Shown piece after piece: positions 48,071-56,300 of a stretch of 64,000 nucleotides of DNA (positions are counted from its first letter, which is position 1; each line of letters starts with the position of its first letter). The notes beneath the pieces were generated by a model. That model saw nothing but the letters and a program-made list of their open reading frames with translations. It was not told the DNA's origin and made no database searches. The translations under genes and the position numbers were made by a program. The DNA is from Terriglobia bacterium. GTDB taxonomy: Bacteria; Acidobacteriota; Terriglobia; Acidiferrales; UBA7541. The stretch lies in NCBI GenBank assembly GCA_020073585.1, contig JAIQEV010000014.1, forward strand, positions 22,914 to 86,913, in the 5' to 3' direction.

Positions 48071-50494
48071 TCAACGCTTTCCCATCCGCCCCGGCGAATA
48101 ACTCAGCTCGAGCGACGCGGTGACATTGTTGGCCCGCTCGAGCGACAGCGCCGGGTACTGCAACTGCTCCACTTGAACAAAACCCTTGATCCAGAATCCG
48201 GATTTCAACTGCTGCTCATGCCGCACTCCATAATCGTTCCAGTGGGCTCCTCCCGGAACGAACGTGGGACTCACCTGCATGCGCTTGAAGCTCACTTGCA
48301 GACGGCTGGTGGGCGAGAACCAGTGCGCGGCGGAGGCCTGATACATCTGGGCGATGCGCCCCATCGCATTCCCCAGAATCATCCCGTCGTTGGTGTAGCC
48401 GTTCTTGTAAGTGGAATGAAAATAGTGAAGAAAACCCTCGTTGATCAGGGGAGCCGTGTTCAGCGGGGAATCGGTGTATCCGCTCTCGATCCGCAGATCC
48501 GTATTGCGCAGCCAGGGCAGCCGGGGAAAGTACAGCCCCCCGAGCGGGGCCAGGCGCCCGAAGTTATCGAAGGGAGTGAACATGTCCCGCGCCCACAGCT
48601 CGGTATAAAACGTGGCCACTTTGCCGAAACGGTATTGAAAATCAAAGGAAAGGCTTTGCACGCTCAGGCTCGGTTTCCCCGCGAGTTCTCTGCCTAATTC
48701 GTGAAACGGCAGCAGCACTTTGAAGAACGGACCGATGCCGTTGGGCTGGCCGTCTCCTCCCCACTGCGCCGTATGCGTCGCGCCGAATTCGAAATTGCGG
48801 AACGTCTTCAGGCTGACCCGCTGCATCTGGATCCAGTTATGCGCGGCGACCGTATGCCCGCCCAGTTGCCCGACGGCAAATTCGGCTTTCGCGGGACCCA
48901 GCAGGCGGAACAGTCCCGGCAACCGGAACGGCGTGGGCCGGTCGATGCGAAACAGATTCACAGGCGCGGCGTTGTTGCTCCACAAAAACGGCCCGCTATC
49001 GTCGGTGCCCAGCCACAACGATTGCCGGCCGAACGACACCTGCCAGTTGCCCAGGCTCATCCCGAAGTAGGCATCCAGCAACTGAAACCGGTTGATCGCC
49101 GGGAACACGACCCCCGGCTGCACGGGAAGCCAATTCTGCACGGCGTTCAACTGCCGGACGGCATCGCTCAGAGCGGGTTGCCCCGGCGCGTGCTGGACCT
49201 CCCCGCGCACGTAGGCAAAGAAGTTTCCGTAGCTGCCCGAAAACGACGCCCCGGTGATTACGTTCGTGCCGCGGCGGAACGGCCGCCCGTAATCGTTCAC
49301 GATCGTCTGCCCGAAGTGCATGCTGTCGTTCAGCACCGGCCCGCTCAAGCTCATCACCCGCGTATAGAGCGAATCCACCGCGAACGAGCGGCCCAGATGC
49401 CCGCCCTCCGGCAGTTCCAGTTCCGGCGCGAATTCCTTGCGCAGCGCCTCCACCATCCGCTCCGTCAGATGGCTCGGCGGATGCCCCTCGGCCTCTTGCA
49501 TCGCTTCGCCGGCCTCTTCCACCAGCCGCGCGCATTCGAGGCGCGTCCACGGCCGCTGCCCGCGGGCGTCCGTCGTGATGTAGTGCAGCGCCGCCAGCCG
49601 TTCGAACGCGGGATAGACCCAGCTCTCGAGCGGCACATAGACCGCGCCGGACCGCGCGATCTTCCGCTCGAATATCTCCGCATGCTCGTCCAGCGGGCTG
49701 CCCCACGGCGCGCCGCCCAATTCCGGATTGTGGTGCGCCCGATACACCTGCCGGCCCATGAGGTATCCGATGGCCGAGCCGATCAGCACGTCGGAAGGAA
49801 AGTGCTCTTTCCCCGTCACCCGCGTCACGCTCACCGCCGAAGCCAGCCCGTAGGCAAAAATCTTCGTCAGCGGCCCGGGATATTCATGCGCGAGGACGCT
49901 GGCTACCGACCAGGCCGCGGCCGCATGATTCGACGGAAAGGAATTTCCGTTGGTGCCGTACTGCCCCAGCCGCCCCGCGGCGTTATTTGCAAACGGCCGC
50001 TCCCGGCTCGTTATCTGCTGAAAGGCCGAGGTCACCGCCAGCGCATTGAAGAAAGCTTCGCCGCTCAGCAGTCCCGCTTCGCGCCGGTGATCGTCGTGGC
50101 TCAGCTTTCCCCACAGATAGAGCCCGCCGCCCACACCCACCAGCGCGCCCACGCCGTAGTTGGAAACGTTGCGGCTGCGCTGCACATTCTGCGGCGACAA
50201 GGTGATGTGCTGCACGGCTTCCCGCTCCACTGAGATGACTCCCGCCGTCACTCCCGCGAGCGGCACCAGCCAGGCCGTATCCCGCCAGCGCAGCCGCGCC
50301 GGGCTCGTCCAGATCTCGCGCTGATCGCGGGCCATATTCTCCAGCAGCGAGAGTCCCACCCGGGTATCGCGGAATTCCGGCGCCTTCGCCGCGGTGGAGA
50401 CCGGTTGCACCTCCTGCTGCCCTGCCCAGGCGCAGGAAGCCATCGCGCTCAGCAGCACCGCCATCCACGCCGCACTGGACCGCTCTGCCCTCAT
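48071..50494 (-). CDS. Fusion of PAP2 phosphatase and capsule-assembly Wzi-like beta-barrel
   Basis: PAP2 motifs 'RERPF', 'SFPSNHAA', 'RVTGKEHFPSD'; C-terminal Wzi-like 'QVSFGRQSLWLGTDDSGPFLWSNNAAPVNLFRIDRPTPFRLPGLF'. Confidence 0.88.
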   Translation of the reverse strand: MRAERSSAAWMAVLLSAMASCAWAGQQEVQPVSTAAKAPEFRDTRVGLSLLENMARDQREIWTSPARLRWRDTAWLVPLAGVTAGVISVEREAVQHITLSPQNVQRSRNVSNYGVGALVGVGGGLYLWGKLSHDDHRREAGLLSGEAFFNALAVTSAFQQITSRERPFANNAAGRLGQYGTNGNSFPSNHAAAAWSVASVLAHEYPGPLTKIFAYGLASAVSVTRVTGKEHFPSDVLIGSAIGYLMGRQVYRAHHNPELGGAPWGSPLDEHAEIFERKIARSGAVYVPLESWVYPAFERLAALHYITTDARGQRPWTRLECARLVEEAGEAMQEAEGHPPSHLTERMVEALRKEFAPELELPEGGHLGRSFAVDSLYTRVMSLSGPVLNDSMHFGQTIVNDYGRPFRRGTNVITGASFSGSYGNFFAYVRGEVQHAPGQPALSDAVRQLNAVQNWLPVQPGVVFPAINRFQLLDAYFGMSLGNWQVSFGRQSLWLGTDDSGPFLWSNNAAPVNLFRIDRPTPFRLPGLFRLLGPAKAEFAVGQLGGHTVAAHNWIQMQRVSLKTFRNFEFGATHTAQWGGDGQPNGIGPFFKVLLPFHELGRELAGKPSLSVQSLSFDFQYRFGKVATFYTELWARDMFTPFDNFGRLAPLGGLYFPRLPWLRNTDLRIESGYTDSPLNTAPLINEGFLHYFHSTYKNGYTNDGMILGNAMGRIAQMYQASAAHWFSPTSRLQVSFKRMQVSPTFVPGGAHWNDYGVRHEQQLKSGFWIKGFVQVEQLQYPALSLERANNVTASLELSYSPGRMGKR

Positions 50495-50506
50495 GCTCTC
50501 GTCTTT

Positions 50507-53500
50507 CTAGCGCATCGCCAGGAGCGCCGTGAGCGCGCCGCTCTGCGCAATCTGCGCAACCGCGAGCATGTTCTTCCAGACCACCCCGCCGCCGATGGCC
50601 TTCTCCGGTACGACGATGGTGTCCCCGGGCCCCACGGGACGCGACAGCACCCCGCCGCTCCACAGGCTGCCGTGCCCGCTTTCCACGCTGCCGTTGGCGC
50701 GAATGATGAAAATGGCGCCGTGGTCGGCCATGTTGGTGGGCCCGCCCGCGCGCTGCAGGAACCACCCGGCGTTCTTGTGCGGCTGATAGGTGATGGCGTT
50801 CGAGTTGTAGACCTGCCCCACCACCAGCACAAATCCCGGCCGTTTAGGAATTTCCACGCTGTCCCCGGCACGCACCTCGATGTCGCTGGAAGATTTCACA
50901 AAGGCCTGCAGGTCGCTCGAAATATTCACCACCAGCCGCCCCGTCGCCGGCGCCTTGCGCACGCCTTCCACCGCGCGCTCGCGCTGCTGATACGCCGCCT
51001 GCCGCAGTTCCGCCTGTTCGCTGGCGGATGCATTAAAAGAGGATTTGGCGCTCGCGGCCTCCCGCTCCAGCCGCTGGATCAGATCCTGCCGGGACTTCTC
51101 CTGCAGTTCCCGCACTTCGATCCGTTCGAACACCGCGGCTCCGGGATACGCTGTCGGCAGGAATCCCCCCGCGCGCCGCAGCACCGAACTCAGCCGCTCG
51201 CCCGGCCGGATGCCGTAGACTCCGGGATTGCGCACTTCCCCGCGCACGGTGATCGTCGCCCCGACGTCGTTCCACCCGGCAATCTGCGGAACGCTCAGCA
51301 CGTCGCCGTCGCGCAGCGGCAGATCCTGCGCGGCATCTCCGCCCAGCGCCGCCGCCAGGTTCACCGCGTGGTGCTCCCCCGCCGCGGGTCCGGATTCCGA
51401 AAGCGGATAGCGCGTGAGATCCACCGTTTCCGTGGCCGCGCTGCGCTTCACCCCGCCCGCCGAGCGGATCAGGTCCGACACGCGCATGTTTTCCGCCCAG
51501 GGATAGCGCCCCGGCTTGGCCACCTCGCCCTTGATCAGCACCGTCGGCGGATCCACGCGCTTCGCGTTGCGGTGCACCAGGATGCGGTCGCGCGGCTGCA
51601 GGACAATGTTCTGCAGCGGATCGCCCGCCAGCGCCTCGCTCAGGTTCACGCTCAGAATCTTCATCGTGCCGTCGGGCAGCGAACGGAAGAGCTGCGCGGA
51701 ATCCAGCAGCGCATCCTGCGTCACGCCGCCCGCCAGATAGATCGCGTCGCGCAGGTGGGCCTGCCCCGAGGTCCGGTACAGACCCGGCGCGCGCACTTCC
51801 CCGCCCACCCGCACCACCGGCGCGGGTTCGAAGTCGAAGCGGCTGAAGATGCGCACCGTGTCCCGCGGGTCGAGCTTCGGCGCTGCGGCCGGATTGGCCA
51901 GCGCCGTCGCCAGGTCGAAGCTCTCCACGCTGGGGTGGTTGTCCGGCGCGTTCAGCCGCACGATTTCCGCGTAATGCGCTGCGGGCTCGGGCAGCAGGTC
52001 GCTGTAGGAAGCGACCAGATCCGTCAGCTTCATCCCCGATTTGTAGGAGTAGCGCCCCGGCCGCAGCACGTGGCCCTCGAGGTAGATGGTGTCCGCGTTG
52101 TACGGCGCGATGGGAAAGATGTGCACTTCGTCGCCGTCGTGCACCGCGAAGCTGCTCAACTGCCCGGTAATCGCTTCCGCGTTGCTCCCCGCGGAGATAT
52201 CCAGGCTCAGCATGCTGCGCTTTTCGTGCGCGTCCAAGCGCTGCACTTCGATGTGTCGCAGCGCCGCCGCCGGCAGGATCCCGCCCGCCAGCTCCAGCAC
52301 CTCCGCCAGCGACTTTTCTCCGCGCAGTTCGTAAACCGCCGGACGCCGCACCATGCCCTCCACGGTCACTTGCGCGCCCAACGGCGGCACCAGCAGCGTG
52401 TCGCCGTTCTCCAGCCGCTTCGCGTCCCCGCGCACCCCGTGCAACAGCAGGTCGTAGGCGTCCACTTCCTCCACCAGTTGCTTGCCGCGGTAATGCTTCA
52501 GCGTCCGCAGCGATCCGCGCCCTGTCACTCCTCCCGCCGCAACCAGCGCGTTCAGCGGCGTCGAGAGCGAGCTGATGTCGTACGCCCCCGGCTCGGCCAC
52601 ATCTCCTACCACGTACACGCGGACCGTGCGCAGCCGCGACAGCGACACATCGGCGGAGACGTCGCGGAACTGCGCGCGCAGCGCGTGCTGCACCGCATCC
52701 TGCACTTCCCCGAGCGTCCGCCCGCTCACCAGCAGTGGTCCGGATTCCGGCAGCGACAGCCGCCCTTCGCTGTCCACCGTGCGCACCAGCCGCTGCGAGA
52801 CTCCGCCCCACAAATCGATCGCCAGACCGTCGCCCGGCCCGACCACGTAATCCGGCCCGACCGGAAGATCCATCGGCACCGCATCCGCCTCGCGCGTTCC
52901 GTTGCGGAACACCTCCAGCCCAAAGCGCTCCGGCTGCCGCTGCCGCACCGACGCTTGCACGTACATGTCGTAGAGCGAGGGAATGTCCGCGTACGGATTC
53001 GGCTGGCGCACCATCGCCACCGGCTGCAGTTCCGCTTCGGTCCGAACGCCGGCGCGCGCGCTCTTCGAGGAGATTCCGCGCTCCATCCCTGCGCCGGGAT
53101 TTGCGGAGGAGGACTCGCGCGCATACCGCTCACTCCGTTCCGTCGGCCCCCCGAGCGGCGCCAGCGCCTCCAACCCGCTCATCTCCGGGGCCAGCTCCGG
53201 AGCGCGCTTCACCGTGCTCGAAGCCATCTCCAGGCCCGGCTGCCCGCTCAATCTCCCGCGCTGCTCCGGCTCTGCGCCGCTGGCCTGCAAAATCTTGCTA
53301 GCGGAAGATGACGGCGGCAGAAACTCCGGCGGGGAATTCCCTTCCGGGCGGGGCGCCTCGCCGCCCGGCGCAACTCTCCGCCGCGGCGTCCGCGGCGCGG
53401 ACGATTCCGCGCAATCGGGGTCGCGCTGCGCGTCGCACGCACTCGCCCGCTCCAGCGGTTCATTGCTTTTTCCCCCGCTCAGCCCCTCGGCATCCTCCCG

Positions 53501-53983
53501 CGCTTCGATCTGCACCAGCCGCCGCGCGCGTTCCTTCCGCAGCAGTTCCTGGTCCTTGGCAAACTCCGAATCCGGATTCACGCTCGGTGTCAGGTATCCG
53601 TAACGCTGCAGCAGCCGCGTGGCTACCGCGCGGAACGGCACGTCCCGCTGCAGCCGGTCAAAAATCGCCTGGTCGGTCAGATCTCCATCCTCCACGATCT
53701 GCCCGTTGTCCGTTGCCTCTTTCGCCACCCAGCGCTTCAGTTCCACGAGCAGCCCCGCGTCCCGCCGCAACACATCCGCGATCTGTCCGGCCCCCGCCGC
53801 CACCCGATCCAGATTCTCGACCGCCAGTTCCGACAGCCCCGCCGGTTGCGCGTGCGAGCCTTCCGCCCGCACGCCCCTCCCCTTCTCGTCCTGCTGCGCC
53901 GGCAAGGGCGCGCACAGCAGCATGCTCAGAAGCACAACGCCCGCCCTGCGCCCCCACTCGCGAGCTTCCCGCTTGCTGTTCAT
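50507..53983 (-). CDS. SLBB-domain polysaccharide export protein (Wza-like, multiple SLBB repeats)
   Basis: Poly-export 'DYVVGPGDGLAIDLWGGVSQRLVRTVDSEGRLSLPESGPLLVSGRTL' and repeated SLBB units; start at internal MNSKREAR. Confidence 0.92.
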   Translation of the reverse strand: MNSKREAREWGRRAGVVLLSMLLCAPLPAQQDEKGRGVRAEGSHAQPAGLSELAVENLDRVAAGAGQIADVLRRDAGLLVELKRWVAKEATDNGQIVEDGDLTDQAIFDRLQRDVPFRAVATRLLQRYGYLTPSVNPDSEFAKDQELLRKERARRLVQIEAREDAEGLSGGKSNEPLERASACDAQRDPDCAESSAPRTPRRRVAPGGEAPRPEGNSPPEFLPPSSSASKILQASGAEPEQRGRLSGQPGLEMASSTVKRAPELAPEMSGLEALAPLGGPTERSERYARESSSANPGAGMERGISSKSARAGVRTEAELQPVAMVRQPNPYADIPSLYDMYVQASVRQRQPERFGLEVFRNGTREADAVPMDLPVGPDYVVGPGDGLAIDLWGGVSQRLVRTVDSEGRLSLPESGPLLVSGRTLGEVQDAVQHALRAQFRDVSADVSLSRLRTVRVYVVGDVAEPGAYDISSLSTPLNALVAAGGVTGRGSLRTLKHYRGKQLVEEVDAYDLLLHGVRGDAKRLENGDTLLVPPLGAQVTVEGMVRRPAVYELRGEKSLAEVLELAGGILPAAALRHIEVQRLDAHEKRSMLSLDISAGSNAEAITGQLSSFAVHDGDEVHIFPIAPYNADTIYLEGHVLRPGRYSYKSGMKLTDLVASYSDLLPEPAAHYAEIVRLNAPDNHPSVESFDLATALANPAAAPKLDPRDTVRIFSRFDFEPAPVVRVGGEVRAPGLYRTSGQAHLRDAIYLAGGVTQDALLDSAQLFRSLPDGTMKILSVNLSEALAGDPLQNIVLQPRDRILVHRNAKRVDPPTVLIKGEVAKPGRYPWAENMRVSDLIRSAGGVKRSAATETVDLTRYPLSESGPAAGEHHAVNLAAALGGDAAQDLPLRDGDVLSVPQIAGWNDVGATITVRGEVRNPGVYGIRPGERLSSVLRRAGGFLPTAYPGAAVFERIEVRELQEKSRQDLIQRLEREAASAKSSFNASASEQAELRQAAYQQRERAVEGVRKAPATGRLVVNISSDLQAFVKSSSDIEVRAGDSVEIPKRPGFVLVVGQVYNSNAITYQPHKNAGWFLQRAGGPTNMADHGAIFIIRANGSVESGHGSLWSGGVLSRPVGPGDTIVVPEKAIGGGVVWKNMLAVAQIAQSGALTALLAMR

Positions 53984-54009
53984 CGCTCTTCTCCCCTGCC
54001 AATCGGCCT

Positions 54010-54390
54010 TCACGACGGGCCCCCGGCAGAATGAGTCTTGTTGCGCACCGTGCTCAAGATGCTCTCTTCCGACGCTTCCACGTCGTGGGAATGGATCTTC
54101 AGCGACGCCCAGTAATAGACCGAGTACTTATGATTCGGCGCCACCGCGATAATCCGCATCTCCGGGTACTGGCGCAGCACGGTGTCGCAGATCGTCGGCC
54201 GCCGCCCCGGATTCTCCAGCGCAATCACCACGAAGTCCGGGTGCGTCCGCTCCACCGACGCTAGAATCTCGGCATCGTCCACCACCTCGCCCACAATTTC
54301 GATGTCCGGCTGATCGGCAAACGCTTCCAGCACCAGCTCGCGCATCAGGCGCGGACGGTTAGCCACCAGCACCCGAATGTTTTTTTCCAT
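54010..54390 (-). CDS. Stand-alone receiver-like protein lacking the canonical phospho-Asp (pseudo-receiver)
   Basis: 'MEKNIRVLVANRPRLMRELVLEAF...HPDFVVIALENPGRRPTICDTVLRQYPEMRIIAVAPN'; the expected 'hhhhD' position is Ala in VVIALENP. Confidence 0.75.
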   Translation of the reverse strand: MEKNIRVLVANRPRLMRELVLEAFADQPDIEIVGEVVDDAEILASVERTHPDFVVIALENPGRRPTICDTVLRQYPEMRIIAVAPNHKYSVYYWASLKIHSHDVEASEESILSTVRNKTHSAGGPS

Positions 54391-54463
54391 AACACACTCC
54401 AAGTGCCCCGAGAGTATCTGTGGAGGTGGCGGCGAACGGCAGGTTCAAAGAAGAGTGGTTCTA

Positions 54464-54547
54464 GTACAGTACGAAGTACCGGGCTGGCGTACTCATTGTA
54501 GTGGTATTTTACCGTATGGTACACCGCCCTAGGCATTCCCGCAGTAC
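54464..54547. promoter_or_regulatory. GTAC-rich leader/promoter region of the EPS operon
   Basis: Six GTAC tetramers (54464, 54469, 54476, 54489, 54519, 54544) in 84 bp; contains GGTA-TTT-TACC-GTAT-GGTA at 54503-54521. Confidence 0.45.
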
Positions 54548-54569
54548 CTATCCACGATAAACGAACCGC

Positions 54570-55256
54570 TTAGGAGGAAAATCCGCAGTTGCGCACTGTC
54601 GCCACGATTTCCGAGCGGCTGCGCGCGTGAACCTGCCGCAAGATCCGGTGAACGTGGTTTTTGACGGTCTGTTCGGAAAGATGCAGATGGTCGGCAATTT
54701 CTTTGTTTGTAAGGCCTTGCGCCACGAGAGAGACCAACTGCTGCTGCCTGGGGGTCAAACCCAGTTCCGCCTGCACGGCGGGGACGGTCCCTTCCCGGGC
54801 TTGCTGGGCAATATAGTGGAAGAGCGCTTGGCACAGCCGGGGCGGACAAACCGCTTCTCCCTGTGTCACGGCGCGCACCGCGGCGACGACTTCCATGGCC
54901 GAGGCGTCTTTGAGGAGGTACCCGGCTACGCCGGAGCGCACTGCCCTCACAAAGGTCTCCTCTTCCTCTTCCATGCCAATCAAAAGCACCCTTAGGTCCG
55001 GGAGCGCGCGCAGAAGCTCGTGGATCAGATCCGTGCCCGCATGAACCCTCGTGACACCATCCAGCAGCAGAATGTCGCACTGCGACGCCAGCACCTGCTC
55101 GATCACGGCGTCGCTATACGCGCCTTCCCCAACTACGCGGAACTCCGTCTTCTTCTGCAGCAGACGGGATAGAGTTTCTCGGAGCAGGCGATTTTCCGCT
55201 AGCAAATAGACGCCGGCCTTCCAGGTCGCATTACCCGGACCGTTCGGCCTCCCCAT
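54570..55256 (-). CDS. NarL/FixJ-type LuxR response regulator
   Basis: Receiver domain 'CDILLLDG' plus HTH 'LTPRQQQLVSLVAQGLTNKEIADHLHLSEQTVKNHVHRILRQV'. Confidence 0.93.
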   Translation of the reverse strand: MGRPNGPGNATWKAGVYLLAENRLLRETLSRLLQKKTEFRVVGEGAYSDAVIEQVLASQCDILLLDGVTRVHAGTDLIHELLRALPDLRVLLIGMEEEEETFVRAVRSGVAGYLLKDASAMEVVAAVRAVTQGEAVCPPRLCQALFHYIAQQAREGTVPAVQAELGLTPRQQQLVSLVAQGLTNKEIADHLHLSEQTVKNHVHRILRQVHARSRSEIVATVRNCGFSS

Positions 55257-55372
55257 TTGAATCTCCTTCTTTCCAATTGCAAATTCCGTCGCGGCCGGGG
55301 CGCCATGGCCTGGCTCCCGCTACTCTCAGTTAGGAAACCATCGGATACACCGGGGCAGGAGGACTACGCGTT

Positions 55373-55537
55373 CTAGCAAGTTGCGGAAAAAAACTTCGAA
55401 TGAAACTGCGGCGACATCTCCTTCAGCGCTGTGTCTACCATCCCCCGCAGCCGCCGTAACGAATAATCGGATGGCCTTCGCTTCTCCGGAGAAAGGTAGC
55501 TGTACATGCTCTCTTGCTGTTCGTCGTGTCCTCGTAT
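55373..55537 (-). pseudogene. IS5-type transposase N-terminal remnant
   Basis: Reverse-strand reading IRGHDEQQESMYSYLSPEKRRPSDYSLRRLRGMVDTALKEMSPQFHSKFFSATC*. This resembles the IS5-type N-terminus ('...LRxIRxxVDxALxxLSPxF'), is then cut off, and has ATA where a start is expected. Absent from the ORF track. Confidence 0.75.
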
Positions 55538-55803
55538 GCCTGCTTAGACGAACCTACCTCGTGCTCCGTTGCACTTCGGGGCGCTTTTTTCGCAGCCTGC
55601 TTGTGGGTGACGATAAACCGTTCACTTCGCTTGGTACTGCCATAGCACGACCCAGCAGGAATGGGCCTCCGCCCACACCAATCCCCGTCATTGGCGCATG
55701 CACAAATAGACGCATATTATACTCCACTTTTCTATTCACTGTACTCCCTTCGCTATAGCTAGCTCTGCAGGATTAGTGGAGCCTGGCGTACATCTGTCTT
55801 CCA

Positions 55804-56088
55804 GTGGTGGATCCCAAAATGCAGCACCCTCCGACCCTGACCGGCGAGGAGATCACGCAGATCCTCGTCCTGGCCACGGGCCGCTACCGCGTGCTCTACG
55901 CACTCCTGGCAGGCACCGAAATGCGCATCTCGGAAGCCCTGGGGCTCGAAGTCGGAAAACAGTTGATCGAAGACGGACCATTCCGGCAGCAATCGGCGGA
56001 AAGAGCCGGCCTGAGCTTCACTTTGCCTGCGCAACAGCCTGCTGTTAGGCAACTGGGGCAACCGGAAGGAACCACAAAAGCGGCGTAA
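55804..56088 (+). pseudogene. Tyrosine recombinase/integrase remnant, internally deleted, adjacent to tRNA-Pro
   Basis: 'HPPTLTGEEITQILVLATGRYRVLYALLAGTEMRISEALGLEVGK' is the integrase core-entry region with the first catalytic Arg. The HxxR and Tyr boxes are missing and the frame ends 13 nt before the tRNA. Confidence 0.75.
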
Positions 56089-56101
56089 CTCGTTGAAAAA
56101 A

Positions 56102-56178
56102 TGGTCGGGGCGATTGGATTTGAACCAACGGCCTCCTGGTCCCGAACCAGGCGCGCTACCAGGCTGCGCTACGCCCCG
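56102..56178 (-). tRNA. tRNA-Pro (anticodon CGG), CCA encoded
   Basis: Reverse complement CGGGGCGTAGCGCAGCCTGGTAGCGCGCCTGGTTCGGGACCAGGAGGCCGTTGGTTCAAATCCAATCGCCCCGACCA folds as a cloverleaf; anticodon loop TTCGGGA. Confidence 0.97.
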
Positions 56179-56300
56179 ACAGTTCGGCCCAGACCGTTTC
56201 CACTGGCCTGTGCCGACACTAAAGATTAACATAGCTTGAGGGCGGCGGCTAGACGCGCCCGGCAATATCCCGCGCGGCTCCTCCCGTTCCACGCACGGCC

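Noticed and set aside
55759-56292. 177-aa minus-strand ORF containing [27 protein letters not shown]
   Set aside because: This is a conceptual translation through the tRNA-Pro gene, a common spurious annotation, and the antisense of the integrase remnant.
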